DNA from: Paenibacillus chondroitinus NBRC 15376
Lineage (GTDB): Bacteria; Bacillota; Bacilli; Paenibacillales; NBRC-103111
Direction: 5' to 3'
Length of the DNA: 64,000 bases
Assembly: GCF_004000765.1 (NCBI RefSeq)
Contig: NZ_BILW01000004.1
Location: 62,001-126,000 of the forward strand
Shown: positions 42,221 through 50,593 of the stretch, piece by piece
Layout: each line of letters starts with the position of its first letter
Numbering within the stretch: the stretch's first letter is position 1
The notes under the pieces: model-generated
The model's input: only the letters and a program-made list of their open reading frames with translations
The model's database searches: none
Told to the model about the DNA's origin: nothing
Translations under genes and position numbers: made by a program

Positions 42221-43076
42221 CTCTGACCCGAAAATTCGTATTGGCCGTATCAATTATACCAACGTCTGGCCGATCTATTATTATTTTCCTGAACTGATGA
42301 ACACGTCGGAGGTCGATATTATTGAGCAGGTTCCGACTTCGTTGAATAAAGCGATGGCTGCCGGAGACATTGACATGGGGCCAATCTCCTCTTTTGCTTA
42401 TGGAGAGTCCTTTGAGAATTATTTGTTATATCCGGATCTTTCCGTAAGTGCATATGGAGAAGTCAATTCCATCCTGCTGTTTCATGAGAAGCCGCTCCGC
42501 GAGATTGCGAACGGACATATTTTGCTGCCCACAACCTCAGCTACATCGGTAAATTTGCTCAAGATCATCCTTGAGAAGTTTTACGAGGGGAAACCCACCT
42601 ATGAATATGCAACTCCCGATGTCGAGCAGATGATGGCGCTTGGGGACGGTGCACTGCTCATCGGAGATGATGCAATTAAAGAGAGTTGGCGCAATAAAAC
42701 GTATATGATTACGGATCTTGGGCAAGAATGGGCGAAATGGACAGGACAGTGGATTTCGTTTGCCGTATGGGCGATACGCAGGGAGACGGCAGACCTGTAT
42801 CCGGAGCTTGTGGCTAATGTGTTTAATGCATTCATGGCAAGTAAAGCGAAAGCACATCGTAGTCCGGAAGAAATGATTGAGGAGGCGCAAGCTTCCGTTG
42901 GCGGTACGGCTTCCTATTGGCATCATTACTTTCATACGTTATGTTATGATTTTGGTCCGGAACAATGGGAAGGGCTTGCCTCCTATTACAAGTATTGTTA
43001 TGAGCTTGGGTTCCTGCCGAAGCCGGTAAACATCGCTTTATGGTCAGAGAATAAAGTGGCACGGGTGACAGAATGA
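42213..43076 (+). CDS. mqnA: Chorismate dehydratase MqnA (futalosine pathway)
   Basis: About 287 residues; ATG 42213, overlapping ubiX by 8 bases. MqnA/MqnD periplasmic-binding-protein-like fold: RIGRINYTNVWPIYYYFP, VPTSLNKAMAAGDIDMGPISSFAYGE, LLIGDDAI. In MqnA this fold dehydrates chorismate to 3-enolpyruvylbenzoate. It shows menaquinone is made by the futalosine route, drawing on the chorismate made by the aro genes just downstream. Confidence 0.88.
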   Translation: MSSSDPKIRIGRINYTNVWPIYYYFPELMNTSEVDIIEQVPTSLNKAMAAGDIDMGPISSFAYGESFENYLLYPDLSVSAYGEVNSILLFHEKPLREIANGHILLPTTSATSVNLLKIILEKFYEGKPTYEYATPDVEQMMALGDGALLIGDDAIKESWRNKTYMITDLGQEWAKWTGQWISFAVWAIRRETADLYPELVANVFNAFMASKAKAHRSPEEMIEEAQASVGGTASYWHHYFHTLCYDFGPEQWEGLASYYKYCYELGFLPKPVNIALWSENKVARVTE

Positions 43077-44050
43077 AAAATTTAATCGATATTTATTCAA
43101 GAAAGAAAAAAGATATAGCGGCTATTGAAAAAACGCTTGAGGAAAGCGTATACTCCGATCATGCCATGTTGAGAGAAACGTCAAATCATCTATTGAAAGC
43201 TGGCGGCAAACGAATTCGTCCTGTTTTTGTACTGCTTTCAGGTGAGTTCGGCAATTATCAGTTGGAAACGATGAAGCGCGTGGCCGTGCCGTTGGAGCTC
43301 ATTCATATGGCATCGCTTGTTCACGATGATGTTATTGATGATGCGAATACAAGACGCGGGCAATTAACAGTCCGATCCAAATGGGATAACCGGATTGCGA
43401 TGTATACAGGTGATTACATCTTCGCAAAGGCACTAGGCGTCATCACTCAAATTCACAAGCCTGCGGTACATCAGATCATGTCTAAAGCGATTGTAGAGAT
43501 GTCCATTGGTGAGATGGAACAAATTCGCTTCTTTTTTCACTCCGAGCAAACAATTCGTGATTACTTATTGAGAATCAGGCGCAAAACAGCGCTGCTTATC
43601 GCTATTTCCTGTCAATTGGGTGCAATGGCTGCGGACGCACCGGATTGGATTAGCAATAAACTTTATGGTTTTGGCTACAACGTGGGGATGGCTTTCCAAA
43701 TCAGAGACGATATTCTGGATCTTATCGGGACCGAGAAGCAGATCGGGAAACCGCCAGGTTCCGATGTGAAGCAAGGCAACATTACGATTCCTGTCTTGTT
43801 TGCTATGCAGGACCCGGCCCTTAAACCGCTTATTTTGGCTGAGTTAGACCGTATACATAAATTGGATGGACAAACAGATGTTAGCACTTTTTTGGATATC
43901 ATCCGTCACAGTGAAGGTATTGCTATGGCAGATACGCTGTCGCAGAAATACATTGATAAGGCAATTGCTTCTTTGGATAAGCTGCCGAACGGGCAAGCCA
44001 AAAGAGATTTAATCGAAGTTGCACATTTCATCGGCAATCGCTCGTACTAA
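43073..44050 (+). CDS. hepT: Heptaprenyl diphosphate synthase component 2
   Basis: 325 residues. Trans-prenyltransferase with first Asp-rich motif VHDDVIDDANTRRG, GDYIFAKAL, GEMEQI and second motif QIRDDILDLIG. Catalytic partner of HepS. ATGA overlap with mqnA. Confidence 0.95.
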   Translation: MKNLIDIYSRKKKDIAAIEKTLEESVYSDHAMLRETSNHLLKAGGKRIRPVFVLLSGEFGNYQLETMKRVAVPLELIHMASLVHDDVIDDANTRRGQLTVRSKWDNRIAMYTGDYIFAKALGVITQIHKPAVHQIMSKAIVEMSIGEMEQIRFFFHSEQTIRDYLLRIRRKTALLIAISCQLGAMAADAPDWISNKLYGFGYNVGMAFQIRDDILDLIGTEKQIGKPPGSDVKQGNITIPVLFAMQDPALKPLILAELDRIHKLDGQTDVSTFLDIIRHSEGIAMADTLSQKYIDKAIASLDKLPNGQAKRDLIEVAHFIGNRSY

Positions 44051-44117
44051 AGTGATTTGAGAAAAGCTGCCAAAAAGTGTAAACTAAGAGGGAATACATA
44101 GGATTTAACCCTTTTGG

Positions 44118-44199
44118 GCGTACAGGCCTACGATGGAAGTCAGTTTTCTAACGAAAACTCAGTAGTTGCTTATGAAGCAAGTTTTCTAAAGAAAACGCT
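44118..44199. repeat. Two GTTTTC-TAA-GAAAAC-type palindromes before ndk
   Basis: GTTTTCTAACGAAAAC (from 44142) and GTTTTCTAAAGAAAAC (from 44181) are near-identical palindromes about 40 bases apart in the leader of ndk. Purpose unknown. Confidence 0.6.
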
Positions 44200-44216
44200 A
44201 AGGAGGATATCGTTAT

Positions 44217-44660
44217 ATGGAAAAAACATTCTTGATGGTGAAACCGGATGGCGTACAGCGCGGCCTGATCGGTGAAATTGTAAAGCGCTTTGAACAGAAA
44301 GGCTTTCAACTAATTGGCAGCAAATTGACGATGGTCTCGAGAGAACAAGCCGCATTTCATTATGCTGAACATGAAGGCAAAGATTTCTACGAAAGACTCG
44401 TTAATTTCATTACCTCCGGTCCTGTCTTCGCAATGGTGTGGCAGGGAGATCAAGTTATTCCTTTATCCCGCACATTAATCGGCAAAACGAATTCATTGGA
44501 AGCGGCACCTGGTACGATTCGTGGCGATTATGCGGTACATACGAACTTCAATCTCATTCATGGCTCGGATTCACCGGAAAGCGCCGAACGCGAGATCGGC
44601 AATTTCTTTAAAGCGGACGAGCTCCACGACTATACGAAAGTCATTCAACAGTGGATTTAG
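44217..44660 (+). CDS. ndk: Nucleoside diphosphate kinase
   Basis: 147 residues. [22 protein letters not shown], and the catalytic His in [27 protein letters not shown] before the ATG. Transfers phosphate from NTPs to NDPs. Confidence 0.97.
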   Translation: MEKTFLMVKPDGVQRGLIGEIVKRFEQKGFQLIGSKLTMVSREQAAFHYAEHEGKDFYERLVNFITSGPVFAMVWQGDQVIPLSRTLIGKTNSLEAAPGTIRGDYAVHTNFNLIHGSDSPESAEREIGNFFKADELHDYTKVIQQWI

Positions 44661-44675
44661 CAATTCAAAACCTGA

Positions 44676-44713
44676 AGAACCTGACATCTTTCCAGATGCA
44701 GGTTCTTTTTTTT
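44676..44713 (+). terminator. Terminator of ndk
   Basis: GAACCTG and CAGGTTC arms extended by ACATCT/AGATG pairing, T tract. Confidence 0.85.
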
Positions 44714-44789
44714 GTCGTGCTTTGAAGGAATTTGGCAACGAATGAAAGAATGTAAGTTATTTAGACAAAGACCAAGGTAGGTGGACAAC

Positions 44790-45575
44790 ATGGAAGAAGA
44801 TCAGGATTTTTTGTTATTTATAAAAAAAGTAAAAGAACATACGTCCATAGATCTTGCTCTTTATAAAGAGGCACAAATGAAAAGACGTCTGACAACACTT
44901 CGAATGAAACGTGGTTATCAAACGTTTGTTTCCTTTTTTGATGCCATGATGAAAAATAAAGAACTTTTTTATGAATTTCTGGATCGGATGACAATCAACG
45001 TTTCCGAGTTTTGGCGGAACCCGAATCGCTGGGAGCTGGTGGAATCAAGATTCATTCCCGAAATGCTCAAAAAGAATCGGCGGCTGAAGGTTTGGAGCGC
45101 TGCTTGTTCTACAGGAGAGGAGCCTTATACATTAGCCATGATTTTGGCGGAGCAAGGGGCCTTGAACGATGTCCATTTGCTTGCGACGGATATCGATGAG
45201 GGCGCCCTGGATAAGGCACGCAAAGCGGCCTACCTCGATCGCTCCTTGCGAGATGTTCCCGAGAAATATGTGAAGAAATATTTTTGGCAGGATCAGCTGA
45301 TGTATTACGTTTCAGATGAATTGAAAAAAACGGTTAAATTTCAAAAGCAGAATCTGCTTGTCGATACGTTTGATACCGGGTTCGATTTAATTGTATGCCG
45401 AAATGTGATCATTTACTTTACTGAAGAAGCGAAGCATGTGTTATATCAGAAATTTGCAAAAGCATTAAAGCCAGGAGGGTTACTATTCGTTGGGTCGACG
45501 GAGCAAATCTTTTCACCAGGGCAATATGACTTAGAACCGGCGGATACTTTCTTTTATAGGAAAAAGGGTGTATAA
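44790..45575 (+). CDS. cheR: Chemotaxis protein methyltransferase
   Basis: About 261 residues; ATG 44790, AGGTAGGTGG just upstream. N-terminal helical CheR domain (MTINVSEFWRNPNRWE) and SAM-binding domain with VWSAACSTGEEPYTLAMIL and DLIVCRNVIIYFT, PGGLLFVGSTEQI. Methylates receptor glutamates. Its place after ndk is as in B. subtilis. Confidence 0.95.
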   Translation: MEEDQDFLLFIKKVKEHTSIDLALYKEAQMKRRLTTLRMKRGYQTFVSFFDAMMKNKELFYEFLDRMTINVSEFWRNPNRWELVESRFIPEMLKKNRRLKVWSAACSTGEEPYTLAMILAEQGALNDVHLLATDIDEGALDKARKAAYLDRSLRDVPEKYVKKYFWQDQLMYYVSDELKKTVKFQKQNLLVDTFDTGFDLIVCRNVIIYFTEEAKHVLYQKFAKALKPGGLLFVGSTEQIFSPGQYDLEPADTFFYRKKGV

Positions 45576-45670
45576 GATCTTCCATATCTTCCAATACTAA
45601 GATGTAGCAAAGCTCAATGAACGTTAATGAGTACAATACATAAAAATGATGCAACTCTTAGGGGGCTCTT

Positions 45671-45835
45671 ATGGACAAACGCAAAGTGATAACCGCTTAT
45701 CGCAGGGGAATGATCTCCATTCAGGAATGTGCACAAATTTTGGGAGTAGATTCGTCGCAAATCATGGGTTTGATGAATGACCCACAAATGTCAGAACTTC
45801 CAAGAGTTGTCCAAAAGCAGCCCATGCACGGGTAA
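45671..45835 (+). CDS. 54-residue helix-turn-helix-like protein
   Basis: ATG 45671 to TAA 45835, with GGGGG seven bases before the ATG. MDKRKVITAYRRGMISIQEC followed by AQILGVDSSQIMGLMND looks like a tri-helical HTH of the sort that recognises a spaced site; the C terminus is KQPMHG. A strong hairpin terminator follows, which supports an independent small gene. Family not recognised; could be a DNA-binding regulator or a coupling factor. Confidence 0.6.
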   Translation: MDKRKVITAYRRGMISIQECAQILGVDSSQIMGLMNDPQMSELPRVVQKQPMHG

Positions 45836-45856
45836 CCATTGCTCCTGAGCAGATGT

Positions 45857-45908
45857 TAACACGCTTGCGCCTAAGGGAATACCCCTTATATGCAAAGCGT
45901 GTTTTTGC
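45857..45908 (+). terminator. Terminator after the small HTH gene
   Basis: ACACGCTT and AAGCGTGT arms, with an inner AAGGG/CCCTT stem, then TTTT. Confidence 0.75.
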
Positions 45909-45918
45909 GTTTGTGCTG

Positions 45919-45947
45919 TTGCCAAACCAGAGTACCTATACTATAAT
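45919..45947 (+). promoter_or_regulatory. Sigma-A promoter of the aro operon
   Basis: TTGCCA (45919) and TATAAT (45942), 17-base spacer; start about 45954, leaving a 120-base leader before aroF. Confidence 0.78.
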
Positions 45948-46075
45948 GACTAAAAGATAATCGCGCGTCAAAGCGCTAAAGCGTTTGGAAACAATTTCAA
46001 GTTGAATTTGTAATAACTTCATCTTGGCAGCACTTATAAGCAAATGCTTCACCAAATTATAGGGGGTAACGGATT

Positions 46076-47239
46076 GTGAGATATTTAACGGCTGGAGAAA
46101 CACATGGACCGCAGCTCACTGCGATTATTGAAGGGTTTCCAAGTAATGTAACCCTTAACTTTGAGGATTTGAATTTTCAATTACATAGACGTCAGAAAGG
46201 GTATGGCCGCGGTCGCCGGATGCAAATCGAGAAAGATACGGCTACGATTGCCGGCGGTGTTCGCCATGGCAAAACAACAGGTGCTCCAATAGCGTTAGTT
46301 GTTGTTAACAATGACTGGAAGCATTGGACAACCGTTATGGGCATTGAGCCGGTCGAAGAGGATAACGAAGGCAAACGCCGCGTGAACCGTCCTCGCCCTG
46401 GGCATGCCGATTTGAACGGCGGTTTGAAATATAATCAAAAAGATCTGCGCAACATTTTGGAGCGCTCAAGTGCCCGCGAAACGACCATGCGCGTAGCGAC
46501 TGGGGCTGTAGCACGCCAATTGCTGGCAGAGTTCGGAATCAAGGTAGCTGGACAAGTCATCCGCATCGGGGATGTAGAAGCACAGCGTCAAGAGCTTCCG
46601 ATCGACGAACTGATTGCCATTACCGAGGAATCACCGGTGCGTGTGGTTGACAAAGAAGCGGAAGCCAAAATGATCGCGGCGATCGACGCTGCCAAAGAAG
46701 ATGGCGACACACTTGGCGGTATCGTTGAAGTTATCATTGAAGGCGTGCCGGTAGGATTGGGCAGCCACGTACAATGGGATCGCAAACTGGATGGGAAAAT
46801 TGCGCAAGCGGTTCTATCTATTCAAGCATTCAAAGGCGTGGAATTCGGTATTGGGTTTGAAGCTGCGGAGCGCAGAGGATCGAATGTACATGATGAAATT
46901 TTATATACAGAAGAAAGTGGCTTTAGACGCAGAACGAATCGTGCAGGCGGATTCGAAGGCGGGATGACGACTGGCGAGCAAATTATCGTTCGCGGTGTGA
47001 TGAAGCCGATCTCGACACTCTACAAACCGCTGCAAAGCGTTGATATCGATACGAAAGAAGTATTCACAGCGCAGGTTGAGCGCTCCGATACTTGCGCAGT
47101 CCCGGCTGCGGGCGTCATTATGGAGAATGTTATTGCCTGGGAAGTGGCGAATGCCTTCTTGGATAAATTCGGCGGGGACTCCATTGAGGAAATTCGTGCG
47201 AATCTCAACAACTTCTTGAAACAAGTGGAGAATTACTAA
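46076..47239 (+). CDS. aroF: Chorismate synthase
   Basis: 387 residues from a GTG start with AGGGGG upstream. [42 protein letters not shown] and [17 protein letters not shown], and FEGGMTTGE are chorismate-synthase signatures (FMN binding). Makes chorismate from EPSP. Called aroF in B. subtilis, aroC in E. coli. Confidence 0.97.
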   Translation: MRYLTAGETHGPQLTAIIEGFPSNVTLNFEDLNFQLHRRQKGYGRGRRMQIEKDTATIAGGVRHGKTTGAPIALVVVNNDWKHWTTVMGIEPVEEDNEGKRRVNRPRPGHADLNGGLKYNQKDLRNILERSSARETTMRVATGAVARQLLAEFGIKVAGQVIRIGDVEAQRQELPIDELIAITEESPVRVVDKEAEAKMIAAIDAAKEDGDTLGGIVEVIIEGVPVGLGSHVQWDRKLDGKIAQAVLSIQAFKGVEFGIGFEAAERRGSNVHDEILYTEESGFRRRTNRAGGFEGGMTTGEQIIVRGVMKPISTLYKPLQSVDIDTKEVFTAQVERSDTCAVPAAGVIMENVIAWEVANAFLDKFGGDSIEEIRANLNNFLKQVENY

Positions 47240-47240
47240 T

Positions 47241-48350
47241 ATGAGAGAGCTTACGGTAGAGCTTGGCGAACGTTCTTATCCGATCTACATTGGTCAAGGC
47301 GTCCTGAACGATATCACGGCTTTGTTCGACCGCGCGAAGCTCAGCCGCAAGTCACCGCTGCTCGTCGTCACCGACAGCGAGGTGGCTCCGCTGCACCTGG
47401 AGCGCGTCATGGCGCTGCTCCGCGAAGGCGGCTTCGCCGCAACGTTCTGCGTCGTTCCCGCAGGCGAAACATCCAAATCCCTCGCGCAGCTCGAGGGAAT
47501 TGTCACCACCGCCCTCCAGGCGGGCCTTGATCGCAGTTCTGCGATCGTCGCCCTTGGAGGAGGCGTGGTCGGCGATCTCGCCGGCTTCGCGGCGGCGAGT
47601 TTCATGCGCGGGATCCGCTTCGTGCAGATCCCGACGACGATCCTTGCCCACGACAGCTCTGTCGGCGGCAAGGTAGCCGTAAACCATCCGATGGCGAAGA
47701 ACATCATCGGGGCGTTCCACCAGCCCGAGCTCGTTCTTTTCGACATCGACTTGCTTCTGACTTTGCCGCCGCGCCAAGTGAAGGCGGGCCTCTCCGAGGT
47801 GATCAAGCATGGCTTGATCTGGGATGCTGCGTTCACGCAGTGGTGTGACGACAATGCAGAGCGGTTGTTATCACTTGATCCAGAAGCGCTTAGTTATGCG
47901 CTGTATATAGGCTGCAAAGTGAAGGCGATCGTCGTCTCGCAAGATGAACGGGAGAACGATTTGCGCGCCATCTTAAATTTAGGACATACGATTGGCCATG
48001 CTTTGGAAGCAGTGGCTGGTTATGGCGAGCTGCTGCATGGGGAAGCGATCTCAATCGGTATGGTTGGGGCTGCCAAGCTGGCCCAGGAATTTGGGTACTC
48101 AGAAGAAATCCATGAAGTAACCAAAGGCTTGTTCCTGAAATACGGACTGCCTGTCAGCATTCCGCCGCATTTGGACACGGATAGCATTATGAGCGCGATG
48201 ATGCACGATAAGAAATTCAAAGAAGGCACAATGGTCTACATTATTCCTATGGAAATTGGTAAAGTTGAAATCCGTAAGGATGTTACAGTAGAGCAAGTCA
48301 GACAAATTGTCGAGCTTCTGAAAGGGGAGAGTGTAGCCGATGTTTTGTAG
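47241..48350 (+). CDS. aroB: 3-dehydroquinate synthase
   Basis: 369 residues. NAD-binding GGGVVGDLAGFAAASFMRG, PTTILAHDSSVGGKVAVNHP, and metal-binding LNLGHTIGHALE and HGEAISIGMV. The first half is much richer in GC than the second (41/60 G+C in 47341-47400 and 40/60 in 47521-47580, against 31/60 in 47881-47940) and than aroF. A recombination patch from a GC-rich relative is one explanation. Confidence 0.96.
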   Translation: MRELTVELGERSYPIYIGQGVLNDITALFDRAKLSRKSPLLVVTDSEVAPLHLERVMALLREGGFAATFCVVPAGETSKSLAQLEGIVTTALQAGLDRSSAIVALGGGVVGDLAGFAAASFMRGIRFVQIPTTILAHDSSVGGKVAVNHPMAKNIIGAFHQPELVLFDIDLLLTLPPRQVKAGLSEVIKHGLIWDAAFTQWCDDNAERLLSLDPEALSYALYIGCKVKAIVVSQDERENDLRAILNLGHTIGHALEAVAGYGELLHGEAISIGMVGAAKLAQEFGYSEEIHEVTKGLFLKYGLPVSIPPHLDTDSIMSAMMHDKKFKEGTMVYIIPMEIGKVEIRKDVTVEQVRQIVELLKGESVADVL

Positions 48351-48726
48351 GGGAATTCGTGGCGCAACGACAGTTGAACACAATGAAGCGGAAGAAATTT
48401 TGACCGCTACTGGAGAGCTGCTTCATGCCATTGTAGAGGCGAATGATTTTCGCCCAGAGGATATTTGTTCGGTTTTTATTACAGTGACGGAAGACATTAC
48501 AGCAACATTCCCTGCGCGGGCCATTCGTACGATGGTTGGCTGGGAACTCGTGCCGTTAATGTGTTCATTGGAAGTTCCGGTTGAAAATTCATTGCCAAAA
48601 TGTATTCGTCTCATGGTTCAAGTGAACACAACGAAGAGCCAATCGGAAATCAACCATATTTATTTAAAAGAAGCCAAAGCACTTCGCCCTGATATTGTTA
48701 AATTGACAAATGAAGCTGCACGGTAG
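48340..48726 (+). CDS. aroH: Chorismate mutase AroH type
   Basis: 128 residues. RGIRGATTVEHNEAEEILTAT, VFITVTEDITATFPARAIR and VPLMCSLEVPV are the AroH-class trimeric mutase pattern (Arg and Glu/Cys of the active site). Overlaps aroB by 11 bases. The trp promoter -35 lies inside its last codons. Confidence 0.95.
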   Translation: MFCRGIRGATTVEHNEAEEILTATGELLHAIVEANDFRPEDICSVFITVTEDITATFPARAIRTMVGWELVPLMCSLEVPVENSLPKCIRLMVQVNTTKSQSEINHIYLKEAKALRPDIVKLTNEAAR

Positions 48727-48732
48727 TATAGT
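48703..48732 (+). promoter_or_regulatory. Sigma-A promoter of the trp operon
   Basis: TTGACA (48703) and TATAGT (48727), 18-base spacer. Initiation near 48739 would place the start at the beginning of the TRAP-site array. Confidence 0.75.
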
Positions 48733-48733
48733 G

Positions 48734-48817
48734 TAGTTAGATGAGATTAGGTAAGTAGAGCAGAGCAAGTTTAGTTGAGTAGAGCAGAGCCCAGTTGAGA
48801 TGAGAATGATAGCAGAG
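48734..48817 (+). promoter_or_regulatory. TRAP binding site in the trp leader
   Basis: TAG or GAG triplets start at 48738, 48743, 48748, 48758, 48763, 48772, 48777, 48782, 48787, 48797 and 48802, almost all in a 5-base register, with AAG or CAG at the skipped positions (48753, 48767, 48792). That is eleven repeats, one for each subunit of a TRAP ring. Confidence 0.9.
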
Positions 48818-48921
48818 AACTGTATGAAGATGAACACGACTCATTCGGAGACGTTTGTTTCGTCATACATTTAACGTTTATTTTCATATTCTTCTTAATC
48901 TTCTACATAAAACTAAAAGCC

Positions 48922-48948
48922 AGCCTCTACTTCGGTAGAGGCTTTTTT
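48922..48948 (+). terminator. trp attenuator (intrinsic terminator)
   Basis: AGCCTCTAC-TTCG-GTAGAGGCT then a T tract, a stable tetraloop hairpin 71 bases before trpE. Its 5' arm CTCTAC is complementary to GTAGAG at 48755 and 48779 inside the TRAP site, so an alternative antiterminator can form when TRAP is not bound. Confidence 0.9.
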
Positions 48949-49018
48949 GTTATTCAATTAGAGTTTGGAGCACCTCGGAGAACGACGGAAGGCTCACAAG
49001 CTGAGAGGGGATGTAACC

Positions 49019-50566
49019 ATGTATACACCTGAAATTCAAGAAGTGATTCGATTATCCAAAGACTATAACCTCATTCCTGTGGTACGCCATCTATTAGCCG
49101 ATACAGAAACCCCGATTCGTGTTTTTCAACACTTATATCAAGAGAAGCGTGCGTTCCTGTTAGAAAGCGTAGAGGGCGGCGTGAAATGGGCTCGATATTC
49201 CTTCATTGGAAGCGATCCTTTCCTGATGATTAAGGCGAAACATGGGAAAACGGTCGTTGAGACACAAACCGAGAACAAGGTGATGGATGAGAAACCCATC
49301 GATGTGTTGAAGGCGTACCTAAGATCCTACTCCAGTCCTCAGCTTGCGGATCTGCCGAGGTTCACGGGCGGCGCTGTCGGATTCTTTGGATACGATCTTC
49401 TGCAATACTATGAGAAGCTGCCGGCTCATCAAATTGATGATTTGCAAATGAACGACATTCAATTCATGTTCTGTGATCAAGTTATCGTTTTCGATCATTT
49501 TAAACAGCAAATCAAAGTGATTGCTAACGTGCACGTGAAGCCTTTTGCAACGGATGCAGAGATCGCTCAAGCTTATCATGCGACTTGTGAGAAAATCGAT
49601 GCGACGATCGAGAAGATTAAAAGGCCGCTTGGCACGGAAACGATGACGCACAATCCGATTGTATCAGAGCCGGATCTTGGCGACATTCGTTCGAATATCA
49701 CGAAGGAAAAGTACATTGCCAACGTGAATAAAGCGAAGGAATATATTCGTGCCGGTGATATTTTTCAGGTTGTGCTGTCACAGCGTTTTGAGATGGAAAC
49801 TACGGTCTCACCGCTGCAGGTGTACCGCGTCCTGCGTACGATGAATCCATCCCCCTATATGTATGTGCTCAAAATGGATGATGAAGTCGTCGTTGGCACA
49901 TCACCGGAGCTGCTTGTAAGGGTTGAAGAGGAAAAAGTGGAAACACGCCCGATTGCCGGAACAAGGCCGCGTGGTAAGACGCCGGAACAAGATTTAGCTC
50001 TGGAAAAAGAGCTGTTAGCGGATGAGAAAGAACGTGCCGAGCATTTGATGTTAGTGGACTTGGGCCGCAATGACATTGGCCGTGTTTCGGAATTTGGCAC
50101 GGTAAAGTGCGATACGTTCATGGATATCGAGCGCTACTCACATGTCATGCATATCGTTTCCAACGTATCTGGAAAAATTGCGAAAGATAAAGATTTCTTC
50201 GATGCTTTTCTTTCCTGCATGCCAGCAGGGACGGTGTCTGGAGCGCCGAAACTGCGAGCTATGGAGATTATTGCTGAGCTGGAGCCAGAGGCACGAGGCA
50301 CTTATGCTGGGGCTATTGGCTATCTAGGATTCTCAGGAAACCTGGACACATGCATCACGATTCGTACGATTGTTTTCAAACACGGCAAAGCGTATGTGCA
50401 AGCAGGCGCAGGGATCGTTTGGGACTCCGTACCGGAAAGCGAATACCAGGAAACGGTGAATAAAGCAACAGCTTTGCTCAAATCGATTCGAATGGCAGAA
50501 GCCATGTTTAGTCCAGAGCCTAGGCCTGTAAGCGATATTAACAAAGATTACTTTGTTAACTCTTAA
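49019..50566 (+). CDS. trpE: Anthranilate synthase component I
   Basis: About 515 residues; ATG 49019 with GAGAGGGG 8 bases upstream. Trp-feedback site region LLESVEGGVKWARYSFIGSDP, and catalytic chorismate-binding part IFQVVLSQRFE, ETRPIAGTRPRGKTPEQD, DLGRNDIGRV, PAGTVSGAPKLRAME and GAIGYLGF. No trpG follows, as in B. subtilis where a shared PabA-type amidotransferase serves it. Confidence 0.97.
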   Translation: MYTPEIQEVIRLSKDYNLIPVVRHLLADTETPIRVFQHLYQEKRAFLLESVEGGVKWARYSFIGSDPFLMIKAKHGKTVVETQTENKVMDEKPIDVLKAYLRSYSSPQLADLPRFTGGAVGFFGYDLLQYYEKLPAHQIDDLQMNDIQFMFCDQVIVFDHFKQQIKVIANVHVKPFATDAEIAQAYHATCEKIDATIEKIKRPLGTETMTHNPIVSEPDLGDIRSNITKEKYIANVNKAKEYIRAGDIFQVVLSQRFEMETTVSPLQVYRVLRTMNPSPYMYVLKMDDEVVVGTSPELLVRVEEEKVETRPIAGTRPRGKTPEQDLALEKELLADEKERAEHLMLVDLGRNDIGRVSEFGTVKCDTFMDIERYSHVMHIVSNVSGKIAKDKDFFDAFLSCMPAGTVSGAPKLRAMEIIAELEPEARGTYAGAIGYLGFSGNLDTCITIRTIVFKHGKAYVQAGAGIVWDSVPESEYQETVNKATALLKSIRMAEAMFSPEPRPVSDINKDYFVNS

Positions 50567-50593
50567 GGGAAGAAGTAGAGGAGGAATAACGTC

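Noticed and set aside
47294..47854. Long minus-strand frames inside aroB
   Set aside because: They are a by-product of the GC-rich codons of the first half of aroB; no RBS or family features.
48727..49018. A T-box or tryptophan leader peptide before trpE
   Set aside because: No T-box motif (AGGGTGGNACCGCG) or Trp-codon-rich short frame is present; the (G/T)AG array explains the leader.
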